Assembly: GCF_009295635.1 (NCBI RefSeq) | Contig: NZ_WHIW01000013.1 | Location: 1-64,000, forward strand | Direction: 5' to 3' | From: Alkalilimnicola sp. S0819 | GTDB lineage: Bacteria > Pseudomonadota > Gammaproteobacteria > Nitrococcales > WHIW01 | DNA length: 64,000 nt | In this document: positions 1-8,086 of the stretch, piece after piece | Numbering within the stretch: the first letter of the stretch is position 1 | Layout: every line of letters starts with the position of its first letter | Translations under genes and position numbers: made by a program | The notes under the pieces: generated by a model | What the model saw: only the letters and a program-made list of their open reading frames with translations | What the model was told of the DNA's origin: nothing | The model's database searches: none

Positions 1-66
1 GAAACCACTCAGCGCCGATGATAGTGCAGCCTCGCTGTTGTGCGAAAGTAGGTCATCGCCAGGCTC
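1..66 (+). rRNA. rrf: 5S ribosomal RNA, 3' part
   Basis: The first ~65 bases match the 3' half of a gammaproteobacterial 5S rRNA: the segment GCGCCGATGATAGTG, the stretch GCGAAAGTAGGTCATCGCC and the end CCAGGCT are typical of helices IV, V and I. The 5' half and the rest of the rrn operon lie before the window. A factor-independent terminator follows at once. In E. coli an rrn operon also precedes birA, so the position agrees with the conserved neighbourhood. The exact 3' end is uncertain by one or two bases. Confidence 0.93.
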
Positions 67-74
67 TTAATACC

Positions 75-108
75 AAAACCCCCGAAGGAAATACCTTCGG
101 GGGTTTTT
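75..108 (+). terminator. Rho-independent terminator of the rrn operon
   Basis: A perfect inverted repeat of 14 bases (75-88 and 94-107, arms beginning AAAACCCCCGAAGG) surrounds a 5-base loop and ends in a T run. It lies nine bases after the 5S rRNA end, where an rrn terminator is expected. Confidence 0.95.
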
Positions 109-167
109 CTTTGCGCGGGTGCGGGGCAGAATCGGGTTCCCTGCCCCGCTTACAGGAGATCTAGCCG

Positions 168-1472
168 ATGCACGTCGAATCCAGGGACGCCGCCAGGGAG
201 CTGCTCCAGTTCATCGACCGCTCTCCTAGCCCGTGGCACGCCGCCGCCAATATGGCTCAGGAGTTGCGGGCGGCCGGATTTCGGGAACTATCGGAAGCCC
301 AGCCGTGGGATCTGCAGGCAGGGCAGGACTACTTCGTCCGCCGCGACGATTCTTCTCTGGTGGCGTTCAGGGTCGGCAAGCTGCCAGGTAGCAGCTTGCG
401 CATCGTCGGTGCCCATACCGATTCACCCGGCTTTCGCGTCAAGCCCCAACCCATCATTGCTTCGGACGGCATGCTGCGGTTGGCCGTAGAGGTCTATGGC
501 GGCCCGATCATTCCCAGCTTTACGGATAGAGAACTGGGCCTGGCGGGGCGTGTTCATTACCGCACGGCTGATGGAATCGTCCGCCGCCTGGTACACATTG
601 ACCGACCACTGCTACGCCTGCAGAACGTCGCCATACACCTCAACCGGGACGTTAACGAGCAGGGGCTGAAGCTGCAGCGCCAGGATCAGCTGCAATTGCT
701 CCTCGGATTGGAGGCCGATGAGAAGGCCGGCCTGAATGCCTTCCGAGGGCTGCTCGCCGAGCAGGCCGGATGCGATGGAGCGGATGTGCTCGGTTGGGAG
801 TTGGCGGTCGTCGATACCCAACCAGGCGCCTTCTTCGGCATGGCGGACGAGTTCATCGCCAACGGGCAACTCGACAATCTGGCCTCCTGCCACGCGGGTC
901 TTCGGGCATTGCTCCAGGCCAGCGATGCCGGTACCACGCGAATCCTTGCGTGTTTCGATCATGAGGAGGTCGGCAGTGAAAGCTACGCTGGTGCTGGCGG
1001 CAATTTCCTCGAAACGGTGCTGGAGCGCATGCGGGATGCCCTAGGGGTCCCCCCTGCCGAGTGGGCTATTACCTGCAGTGATAGTCTGCTGCTCAGCGCC
1101 GACATGGCCCACGCCTACCATCCAGCCTATCCCCAGTTACACGACCCCCAGCACCGGGTCTACGTGAACGGCGGGCCGGTGATCAAGCACAACGCCGCAC
1201 AACGATATGCAACGGACGGGGTGGGCGAAGCCTTCTTCACGGCCCTATGCCAGGGGCTCGGTTTGCCGGTGCAGCACTATGTGCATCGGAACGACCTTCC
1301 TTGTGGGAGCACTATCGGCCCGATGTCCGCGGCCCGACTCGGCTTGCGCACGCTGGATGTGGGGGCGGCGATGTGGGCGATGCACAGCGCCCGTGAGAGT
1401 GCGGGTGCCGCCGATCACCTGATGATGATCCGGGCCATGAGCGGGTTCTACGGTGCAGACAGCATTGGCTGA
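168..1472 (+). CDS. apeB: M18 family aminopeptidase (aspartyl aminopeptidase type)
   Basis: 434-residue metallo-aminopeptidase of family M18, cytosolic, removing N-terminal acidic or neutral residues from peptides. Visible metal-site signatures: AHTDSPG at residues 82-88 (His83, Asp85), a GQLDNLASC segment, the DHEEVGS block with the paired glutamates, ADMAHAYHP, and the C-terminal GSTIGPMSA block. The length fits the bacterial family (about 430). The ATG at 168 follows AGGAG at 153-157. It is the first gene after the rrn terminator. Its last 20 bases overlap birA, so the two are probably co-transcribed. The symbol follows the bacterial convention for M18 enzymes; the substrate was not deduced. 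Confidence 0.95.
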   Translation: MHVESRDAARELLQFIDRSPSPWHAAANMAQELRAAGFRELSEAQPWDLQAGQDYFVRRDDSSLVAFRVGKLPGSSLRIVGAHTDSPGFRVKPQPIIASDGMLRLAVEVYGGPIIPSFTDRELGLAGRVHYRTADGIVRRLVHIDRPLLRLQNVAIHLNRDVNEQGLKLQRQDQLQLLLGLEADEKAGLNAFRGLLAEQAGCDGADVLGWELAVVDTQPGAFFGMADEFIANGQLDNLASCHAGLRALLQASDAGTTRILACFDHEEVGSESYAGAGGNFLETVLERMRDALGVPPAEWAITCSDSLLLSADMAHAYHPAYPQLHDPQHRVYVNGGPVIKHNAAQRYATDGVGEAFFTALCQGLGLPVQHYVHRNDLPCGSTIGPMSAARLGLRTLDVGAAMWAMHSARESAGAADHLMMIRAMSGFYGADSIG

Positions 1473-2466
1473 ACCCGCGCCCAGTCTCAATGCGCCGGCG
1501 TATCGCGTGTGGAAGGTGCTCGCTGATGGCACTTTCCGCTCCGGCGAGGACTTGGCCCGAGCCGAGGGTGTGAGCCGTGCGGCCATCGGCAAGGCGGTGA
1601 ACCGCCTGCGGGCGTTGGGCGTTGGAGTGCAGGCCGTCACCGGCCGTGGCTACCGCCTGGAAGAACCGGTGGAACTCCTTGATGCGCGGTGGTTGGAGCG
1701 CGCGCTCGCGGTGCAGTCCCGCAGCCAGGATTTTGCTCTTCGTGTTGTCCCCAGCGCCGATTCAACCAATGCGGTTCTGATGTCGGCAGCACGCTCCGGC
1801 GCCGCTGACCAAGCGCTCTTCGCCGAGTGGCAGACACTGGGGCGCGGGCGCCGGGGGCGCGGCTGGATAGCTCCGCCGGGGCGCAGTTTGTGTTTTTCGA
1901 TCCTGCTACAAATGCCGGTGCTTCCCTGCTCCGTCGCCGCGCTGAGCCTCGCCGTGGGTGTCGCTGTGGTCGAGCGGCTGGAAACCCTGGGGATAATCGG
2001 GTTGGCGCTAAAATGGCCGAACGACCTCCTGGCGCCCGAAGGTAAGCTCGGTGGCATTCTGCTGGAGATGGTCGGTGAGCCCGAAGGGCCGTGCACGGTG
2101 GTCGTGGGCATAGGGCTTAACCTGGCGCTGACGGCTGCAGAAAGGGACGTGATCCAGCAGCCGGCGAGCGATCTGCGCTCTCTCACTGGGCGATTACCGG
2201 GGCGCAACAGGCTGGCCGCTGAATTGGTGAGTGCGGTAAGGCAGAGCGCAGAGCTATACAAACAGGCCGGGTTTGCCCCGTTCAGGGAACGCTGGTCCGG
2301 CTATGATGCTTACGCCGGTCGTGAGGTGGTACTACACCTTCCCACGGGCACCGTCTCGGGAGTTGCCCAAGGCATAGACGAGCAGGGAAGTTTGCGGTTG
2401 AAGACCACACAGGGGTTGCGCCTGTTCGGCAGCGGCGAAGTGAGCCTACGGGGTTCCAAGCCATGA
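1453..2466 (+). CDS. birA: Bifunctional biotin operon repressor / biotin--protein ligase BirA
   Basis: 337 residues. It activates biotin to biotinyl-AMP and transfers it to the acetyl-CoA carboxylase carrier protein; in holo form the family represses biotin genes. An N-terminal winged helix (about residues 17-70, with GVSRAAIGKAVNRL) marks the repressor class. The catalytic domain shows the biotin loop GRGRRGRGW at 130-138, KWPND at 187-191 and GKLGGIL at 197-203, then a short C-terminal domain. The start is a GTG inside the end of apeB. The stop overlaps the start of coaX (ATGA). Position between rrn and a pantothenate kinase gene is the same as in E. coli. No biotin operator was sought successfully in this window. 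Confidence 0.96.
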   Translation: MQTALAEPAPSLNAPAYRVWKVLADGTFRSGEDLARAEGVSRAAIGKAVNRLRALGVGVQAVTGRGYRLEEPVELLDARWLERALAVQSRSQDFALRVVPSADSTNAVLMSAARSGAADQALFAEWQTLGRGRRGRGWIAPPGRSLCFSILLQMPVLPCSVAALSLAVGVAVVERLETLGIIGLALKWPNDLLAPEGKLGGILLEMVGEPEGPCTVVVGIGLNLALTAAERDVIQQPASDLRSLTGRLPGRNRLAAELVSAVRQSAELYKQAGFAPFRERWSGYDAYAGREVVLHLPTGTVSGVAQGIDEQGSLRLKTTQGLRLFGSGEVSLRGSKP

Positions 2467-3191
2467 TGTTGCTGATCGACCAGGGCAATACCCGGATGAA
2501 GTGGCGTTTTCTGGACGGCCGTGGTCTGGTGTCCGGCGGGGCATCTGGCAACGGTGGCGAATTGCCCACTTCATGGCGCAAGGCACCGCTGGAGGGCGCC
2601 TTGCTTGCCAGCGTTGCCCCAGCCGGCGTGGTCGCCGAGCTCGAAACCAGCCTCGCCACGCTGGGGCTACGCGCTGAACGGGTTCGGGTGGTATCGCCGC
2701 AGCATGGCATACGCGTAGCGTATAGCGAACCTGGGCGGTTAGGCGTCGATCGGTGGCTAGGCATGCTCGGGGCCGCGCGCCTGGGGCTGCTCCCGGCGTG
2801 CATCGTCGACAGCGGCACCGCAGTCACCATCGATGCCGTGGATCGGCGCGGAAACCATCTCGGGGGCATGATCGCGCCGGGGCTGGGGCTGATGCGTCGA
2901 TCCCTGGCCTCGGGGACCGGGGCGCTGGACGATGTGGCCGCTGGCGAGGCGCCCCTGTTCGCCCAGGACACCCCGTCCGCGCTACGCAGCGGCACCCTGC
3001 GCGGCCTGGCCGCGCTGGTGGATGGTGTGGGTGAGCAATATCGGCAGGCACTGCGGCACGAAAGTGATGTTCACGGCTTGCTGGTCGGGGGTGATGCGGC
3101 CATTTTGCACCCCTATCTGCGCGGCTCATGGGAGGTGCAGGAAGATCTGCTTTTCCATGGGCTGGCCCTGCTCGCGGAGCACAGCACCTGA
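2463..3191 (+). CDS. coaX: Type III pantothenate kinase
   Basis: 242 residues, ATP-dependent phosphorylation of pantothenate, the first step of coenzyme A synthesis. ASKHA-fold signatures are visible: N-terminal DQGNTRMKW (Asp6 region, phosphate-binding loop), GVDRWLG in the middle, and VDSGTAVTIDA followed by GGMIAPG. Type III enzymes are not feedback-inhibited by CoA, unlike the CoaA found at the same locus in enterics. The start overlaps the birA stop. The gene is followed by the promoter and gene of tRNA-Thr. Confidence 0.95.
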   Translation: MMLLIDQGNTRMKWRFLDGRGLVSGGASGNGGELPTSWRKAPLEGALLASVAPAGVVAELETSLATLGLRAERVRVVSPQHGIRVAYSEPGRLGVDRWLGMLGAARLGLLPACIVDSGTAVTIDAVDRRGNHLGGMIAPGLGLMRRSLASGTGALDDVAAGEAPLFAQDTPSALRSGTLRGLAALVDGVGEQYRQALRHESDVHGLLVGGDAAILHPYLRGSWEVQEDLLFHGLALLAEHST

Positions 3192-3206
3192 TGTCTTCGC
3201 GCCGCG

Positions 3207-3235
3207 TTGTTCCGAGGCGGCGTTTTCGCTAGGAT
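3207..3235 (+). promoter_or_regulatory. Sigma-70-type promoter for tRNA-Thr(TGT)
   Basis: TTGTTC (3207-3212), a 17-base spacer and TAGGAT (3230-3235). The -10 box ends 13 bases before the mature tRNA, giving a start site near 3242. No terminator is visible after the tRNA, so transcription may continue into the EPS genes. Confidence 0.6.
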
Positions 3236-3248
3236 TCCGAGCCTTGAT

Positions 3249-3324
3249 GCTGGCGTAGCTCAGTTGGTAGAGCGGCTGATTTGTAATCAGCGGGTCGCAG
3301 GTTCGACTCCTGTCGCCAGCTCCA
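3249..3324 (+). tRNA. thrU: tRNA-Thr (anticodon TGT)
   Basis: 76 bases including encoded CCA. The cloverleaf is complete: acceptor GCTGGCG paired with CGCCAGC, D arm AGCTCAGTTGGTAGAGC, anticodon stem CTGAT/ATCAG around TTTGTAA (anticodon TGT), and T arm GCAGG-TTCGACT-CCTGT. In E. coli this tRNA (thrU) is directly followed by tyrU-glyT-thrT-tufB; here those genes lie about 32 kb downstream, beyond the EPS locus. Confidence 0.98.
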
Positions 3325-3469
3325 TATCCCTCCTCCGCGCTTGTCCCCCTCGCCGCGGACCGGCTTGCTTTCGCGACCCCTAGGCTCCAACTGTGAGCAG
3401 GAAAGCCAGGAACCGATCACTGCCTGTGCAGTGAATGATCCGGCGGTTTGTCTCACGGGGGGCAGAGCT

Positions 3470-4846
3470 ATGGAAAGCCGGCATAACGGCAGAAAGCTGC
3501 TGCTGGGTTTGTTCTGGGTGGAAATCACATCGGCTGGGCTGTTGTTCTGGTTCCTGCGTGAGCTGGTCGGCAGCGGCGTCCCCCAGGTCGCCGGCATGGT
3601 TCGTTGGTGGCCGCAGGCGGTGCTTTACGCCGTCTTGCTGGTTTTCGCCATGCTGGGCGCGGGGCTCTATAGCCGCCACCTGCGCGAGAGATTGCCTGGT
3701 ATTTTGCTTCGGCTGTTGCTCAGCGTGGTTCTGGCCGTTGCCGGCTGGGCGCTGCTGTCCAGCACATTCACCGGTCGCGTGGCCGTATCCGGTCTCTTGA
3801 TGCTGGGGATAACGACGCTAGTTTTGCTGGTGCTGGTCCGCGGGGCCTTTCTGCATCTGTCCGCATGGGGCTGGCTGCAACGGCGCGCTATCGTCCTGGG
3901 GGCCGGGCGTCGTGCACTGGAACTCGAACGGCTGCGGCGGCGCACGGATCTCCTGGGGCTGCGCATCGTCGGTTATGTTCCCTTGCCCGGTGAGGTGCGC
4001 CGCGTGTCCCCCGAGCGCCTGCTTCGCAGCCAGGGCGGACTGTTGCGACTGGCCCGGCGACAAGGCGCGGAGCAGATCATCGTCGCGGCCGATGAAAGGC
4101 GCCAACGCCTGCCCAATGAACAACTGGTCGCGGCCCGAACGGCCGGGCTACACATTGTGGATCTGATGGATTTTCTCGAGGAAGAGCTGGGCAAGATCAA
4201 GCTCGAATTACTCCGGCCCAGTTGGTTGATCTTCGGCGGTGGCTTTCAAGGTGGCAGGGGTGCCGCGGCCGCCAAGCGCCTGCTGGACATCCTGGTCAGC
4301 CTGCTGTTGCTGGGTCTGGCAGCGCCCCTGATGATCCTGGCCGCGGTCGCTGTCCTCATTGAAAGCGGGCGGCCGGTCATTTACCGACAGGCAAGGGTAG
4401 GGCGCGGCGGGCGCGTGTTCCAGCTCTACAAGTTTCGCAGCATGCGCGCGGACGCCGAGAAGGGCGGCGGGGCGCAATGGGCGCGCACCGACGATGATCG
4501 GGTCACCCGGGTTGGCCGGGTGCTCCGTCGTTACCGCATCGATGAATTACCCCAGCTCTACAACGTCCTGCGCGGTGAAATGAGCTTTGTGGGCCCCCGC
4601 CCGGAGCGGCCCGAATTCGTGAAAGAGCTGAGTGCCAGCCTGCCCTACTACCAGGAGCGCCACCGGGTGAAGCCAGGGCTCACCGGATGGGCGCAGATAC
4701 GCTATCACTATGGCGCATCGGAGCGGGACGCCTTCGAGAAGCTCCAATACGATCTGTTCTACGTGAAGCACCAAGGAGTGTGGCTGGATGTGGCCATTCT
4801 TCTGCAGACCGCGGAAGTAGTCCTTTGGGGCAGGGGCGCCCGTTAG
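3470..4846 (+). CDS. Initiating sugar transferase of the EPS (bacterial sugar transferase, PEP-CTERM/XrtA type)
   Basis: 458-residue polyprenyl-phosphate sugar-1-phosphate transferase that would start repeat-unit synthesis on undecaprenyl phosphate at the inner membrane. N-terminal membrane helices lie near residues 8-30, 50-66, 78-97 and 106-124, followed by a Rossmann-like part (VLGAGRRAL, 142-150). The C-terminal catalytic domain starts with a membrane-inserted helix (270-297) and carries KFRSMR (321-326), DELPQLYNVL (358-367), VGPRPERPEF (374-383) and GLTGWAQ (403-409). The ATG at 3470 follows a G-rich ribosome-binding site; an upstream in-frame extension is possible but lacks family similarity. 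The architecture resembles the transferase that opens exosortase-A-associated EPS operons. Confidence 0.9.
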   Translation: MESRHNGRKLLLGLFWVEITSAGLLFWFLRELVGSGVPQVAGMVRWWPQAVLYAVLLVFAMLGAGLYSRHLRERLPGILLRLLLSVVLAVAGWALLSSTFTGRVAVSGLLMLGITTLVLLVLVRGAFLHLSAWGWLQRRAIVLGAGRRALELERLRRRTDLLGLRIVGYVPLPGEVRRVSPERLLRSQGGLLRLARRQGAEQIIVAADERRQRLPNEQLVAARTAGLHIVDLMDFLEEELGKIKLELLRPSWLIFGGGFQGGRGAAAAKRLLDILVSLLLLGLAAPLMILAAVAVLIESGRPVIYRQARVGRGGRVFQLYKFRSMRADAEKGGGAQWARTDDDRVTRVGRVLRRYRIDELPQLYNVLRGEMSFVGPRPERPEFVKELSASLPYYQERHRVKPGLTGWAQIRYHYGASERDAFEKLQYDLFYVKHQGVWLDVAILLQTAEVVLWGRGAR

Positions 4847-5049
4847 GGTCAGGCCCCCGCCCGTGCCACCGCGCCCGGCAAGTCCACGCAAGCGCTTACT
4901 TGGAAACCTCCCGCGGCACCCCCACCCACAACGCTGAGTCCGCCATGCCCGAGGGTGCATCGTGCACGGTGGGCGCAAAACGCTACTAAGCAGGATCGGA
5001 GCCGAGTTCACCTTGCGGCGTGAGCCCGGCACGCCCGAGGGAGGGGTCA
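4847..5049 (+). other. Intergenic region before the export gene
   Basis: 203 bases without a convincing gene. No strong promoter or terminator could be recognised, though an operon-internal promoter is possible. The only clear element is the ribosome-binding site GGAGGGG just before the next start. Confidence 0.4.
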
Positions 5050-5694
5050 ATGATGCGTTTATCCTGGATTATCGGCCTGGCCGGTCTGCTGCTTGCCGCC
5101 GGCTGTGTGCAGCGCTCGGAACTTCGCCAGGGCCACGCACCCCAAGCCTGGGCGGATGAGAGACCGGCTTCGGAGCACGTCTCCCCCAAGGCCTATCGCA
5201 TTGGGACGGACGACCAGCTACAGGTGAATGTCTGGCGCAACCCGGATCTGTCCGTGGACGCCCCCGTGCGCCCCGACGGCAAGATCACGTTGCCCTTGAT
5301 CGGCGACGTACAGGCCGCGGGCCGCACGCCCGAGTCGGTCAGCCAAGCGGTGGAGGAGGCGCTGAAACAATATCTCAAGGCACCCCGGGTGGCGGTTATC
5401 GTGACCGAGATGCGCAGCCATGATTATGCGGCCCGGGTGCGTGTCACCGGCGCGGTTACCGCGCCGATTTCCCTGCCTCACCGCCCGGGCATGACCGTGC
5501 TGGACGCGATCCTGGAAGCGGGCGGCCTGAACGAATTCGCCGCGGCCAATCGCGCGCGGCTCTATCGGCGAGAGGGCGATGCTTCCAGCGCCCGGGTTAT
5601 CCGCCTCGGCGACATCATCGAGCGGGGCGATCTGGGCACCAACGTGGCGCTGCAGCCGGGCGACGTGATCAGCGTCCCCGAGCGCCTGTTCTAG
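5050..5694 (+). CDS. Polysaccharide export lipoprotein (Wza-like, poly_export/SLBB)
   Basis: 214 residues. A lipoprotein signal with lipobox LAAGC puts the acylated cysteine at residue 19, consistent with outer-membrane anchoring. A polysaccharide-export domain follows (YRIGTDDQLQVNVW through RPDGKITLPLIGD), then one SLBB-like domain (VRVTGAV through AILEAGGLNEF). This short form resembles export proteins of exosortase-associated EPS operons more than full-length E. coli Wza (379 residues). Two adjacent ATGs (5050, 5053) could serve; 5053 has better spacing (6 bases) from GAGGGG. It is followed 25 bases later by the chain-length gene. Confidence 0.9.
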   Translation: MMRLSWIIGLAGLLLAAGCVQRSELRQGHAPQAWADERPASEHVSPKAYRIGTDDQLQVNVWRNPDLSVDAPVRPDGKITLPLIGDVQAAGRTPESVSQAVEEALKQYLKAPRVAVIVTEMRSHDYAARVRVTGAVTAPISLPHRPGMTVLDAILEAGGLNEFAAANRARLYRREGDASSARVIRLGDIIERGDLGTNVALQPGDVISVPERLF

Positions 5695-5719
5695 ACACAT
5701 CCTGGCCAGGGACAACGTC

Positions 5720-7171
5720 ATGCGAACGGATCTGGAACATGAGCTGGACCTGTTGCTCCGGGAGGCCAACGCTCGACGCCGCTGGGTGTTGGGGGGGTAC
5801 CTGCTGGTGATCGCCCTGGTCTTGGCGGTGGGCTGGGCGTGGCCGAAAAGCTACCAGACGTCCACCAGCCTCTACGTGGACAACCAGAACATCATCGGCC
5901 AGTTGATGGAAGGCGCGGCGGTCAGGACCACTGTCGCGGACAGCGCCGACAGTGCGCGCTCCATCATCCTCGGCCACCAGAACCTGGCCTGGGTGCTGGA
6001 ACAAGGCGGCTGGCTGGCGTCATCGCCTTCGCCCGCGGAGCAGGAACAGCTCATGGCGTCGATTCGTCAGCGTACCCGGATCAGCAATGAGGGCGAGAAT
6101 ATCCTGCGCATCAGCTATCGGGACAGTGATCCGCAGCGGGCGCTGCGCACCACCCGTTTGCTGGCGGACGTGTTCGTGCGGGAGGTGCGTGAGGCGAAGC
6201 ACGAGGAAAGCAAGGCCGCCTATACCTTCATTGATCGCCAGGCTAGCCAGTACGAGCAGCAACTCGCCGACAACGAGGCGCGGCTGAAACGGCTGGGGGT
6301 GGACCCGGAAATGGCGCTGGAACCGGACTTTGCGCAGCGCGCCAACGCGCTACGCGAACGGGTGGCGTCTCTGCGCCAGGAATTGCGTAGCGCGGAAATC
6401 ACCCAGACCACCGTGCGCGAGCAATTGGCGCGATACCCCCGCCGGGCGGAGGGCAACGCGGAGCTGCGACAGCTGCAGGCACAATTGGCGCAGCTGCGTA
6501 CCCAGTACCACGAAGCCTACCCGGACATCATCGCGGTGCAGGAACAGATTGGCGAGCTGCGCCGGCAGGCCGTGGGGGGCGATAGCACCGACCCCGTGTA
6601 TCAGGAACTGCGCCGCAACCTGTTCGAGGTCAACACCCGGATCAAGACGCTGGGTGACCGACTGGGGGCCGCCGAACTGGAGCTCGAGTCCGCGGCCGGG
6701 CTGGGCTCCAGAAGCGCCGACGCCGAGGAGTTGGAACAACTGGTTCGGGACTACCGCATGGGGCAGGAAATCTACGCCGACCTGCGCCGGCGCCGGGAGG
6801 CGGCCCGGGTATCGATGAAGCTCGATTCCGAACAACAGGGTCTGACCTTGCGCGTGAATCAGCCGGCCTACCTGCCCCACCAGGCGGAAGGCCCCCGGCT
6901 GCTTCATTTCGCCTTGGCGGGTCTGTTGCTCGGCGTGGCCCTGCCTTTGGGATCGGTTTATGCATTGGCCCGGATCGATCCCCGCGTGCGCCGGCCGGAG
7001 TTTCTTAACGAGGAGCTGGGCCTGCCCGTTCTGGCGGTGGTTCCCCCGCTGCGCACCGCCGCGGAGCGACGAGCCGATGCCCGCGCGCTGGTCTACGCGG
7101 GTCTGGTGTTGCTATCGGGCGTAATGCTGGTGGTCGTTGTGCTGCTGTTGCGAGCCTTTGGGGGGGAGTAG
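5720..7171 (+). CDS. Chain-length determinant / polysaccharide co-polymerase (Wzz type)
   Basis: 483 residues. A membrane helix at about 22-41 and others at about 393-415 and 456-480 flank a long periplasmic, largely alpha-helical section (about 150-380) rich in Glu, Arg and Leu, suggesting coiled coil. Family members control polymer length and work with the cytoplasmic BY-kinase encoded next. The length (close to 500) and an extra C-terminal membrane helix match the PEP-CTERM-locus form better than classical Wzz. The gene ends directly against the ATPase gene, with no spacer. Confidence 0.9.
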   Translation: MRTDLEHELDLLLREANARRRWVLGGYLLVIALVLAVGWAWPKSYQTSTSLYVDNQNIIGQLMEGAAVRTTVADSADSARSIILGHQNLAWVLEQGGWLASSPSPAEQEQLMASIRQRTRISNEGENILRISYRDSDPQRALRTTRLLADVFVREVREAKHEESKAAYTFIDRQASQYEQQLADNEARLKRLGVDPEMALEPDFAQRANALRERVASLRQELRSAEITQTTVREQLARYPRRAEGNAELRQLQAQLAQLRTQYHEAYPDIIAVQEQIGELRRQAVGGDSTDPVYQELRRNLFEVNTRIKTLGDRLGAAELELESAAGLGSRSADAEELEQLVRDYRMGQEIYADLRRRREAARVSMKLDSEQQGLTLRVNQPAYLPHQAEGPRLLHFALAGLLLGVALPLGSVYALARIDPRVRRPEFLNEELGLPVLAVVPPLRTAAERRADARALVYAGLVLLSGVMLVVVVLLLRAFGGE

Positions 7172-8038
7172 ATGAGCAAGATCGAAGAGGCCATGCGTAA
7201 GGCGGGGCAGGCACCAGGAGCGGTGGTATCGCGGGTTCGCCCCCAGGAACAAGCGCGGCCGACGTTGGAGAGCAACACCACGGCGGGTGGCGCCATGGTC
7301 GGGCTTGGCGCCGCCGAGCAAATTGCCAGAATGCGTGAATCCAGCCCCCGCTCTCACAGCGATCTGGAAGCGCGACGCCTTATCGACGAGCACAGCAGTG
7401 GTGCGCCCGTGGGCGAGGCTTTCCGCACGTTGCGCACCTCCCTGCTGCAAATCACCCAGGGGCGGAACTTCTCCTTGTTGGTGAGTTCGGTCTGCGTGGA
7501 TGGTGGCGCGAGCTTCGTGGCCCGCAATCTGGCGGCGGCCTTCGCCATGGATCCCGGCAAGACGGCGCTGCTGCTCGATTGCAATCTGCTTGCAGCTGGC
7601 GATGAAGAGAGCTCCGACAGCGGGGGGCTCGCGGTGGCGCCAGATGCCGCCCCTGGGCTCACCGATTATCTACAGCGCAGCACGATGAAGGCCGAAGAGA
7701 TTCTCTACCCGAGCGGCGTCGCCCGCTTGCGGGTCATCCCCAGGGGAACCCATTCCACGGCCGCCGTGGAGCACTTCACGGCGCCGCGTATGGCTAGCCT
7801 GCTCAAGGAACTGCGGGGCCGCTACGCGGAGCGTTTCCTGATCATTGACAGCCCGCCCATCGCAGAGTCCGCCGATAGCCGCATTCTCGCCGAGCTTTGT
7901 GATTTCGTGCTGCTGGTCGTGCCCTATGGGGGGGCAAGCGCGGCGCGCATCAGCGCGGCGGTGGATGCCGTGCCCGACGGGAAGCTGATCGGCAGCGTGA
8001 TGAACGGGCAGCCGGAGCGTCTGCTGGCAGCTCACTGA
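7172..8038 (+). CDS. BY-kinase-like MinD/ParA-fold protein lacking the P-loop lysine
   Basis: 288 residues with the layout of a CpsD/Wzc-type tyrosine autokinase: N-terminal MSKIEEAMRKA, the EAFRTLRTSL helix (82-91), a Walker-A region SSVCVDGGASF (105-115), Walker A' LLLDCNL (133-139) and Walker B FLIIDSPP (222-229). The canonical GEGKS is replaced by DGGAS, so the invariant lysine is missing, and A' has Cys-Asn where Asp-Ala is usual. The C-terminus lacks the tyrosine cluster of autokinases. It may be a non-phosphorylating regulatory partner of the co-polymerase upstream (inference). Some EPS-locus relatives are known to have degenerate P-loops. Confidence 0.8.
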   Translation: MSKIEEAMRKAGQAPGAVVSRVRPQEQARPTLESNTTAGGAMVGLGAAEQIARMRESSPRSHSDLEARRLIDEHSSGAPVGEAFRTLRTSLLQITQGRNFSLLVSSVCVDGGASFVARNLAAAFAMDPGKTALLLDCNLLAAGDEESSDSGGLAVAPDAAPGLTDYLQRSTMKAEEILYPSGVARLRVIPRGTHSTAAVEHFTAPRMASLLKELRGRYAERFLIIDSPPIAESADSRILAELCDFVLLVVPYGGASAARISAAVDAVPDGKLIGSVMNGQPERLLAAH

Positions 8039-8086
8039 GGTTCTGCATTGCTCAGGGCACCCTAACCATAATGACGAGGTTGGACC

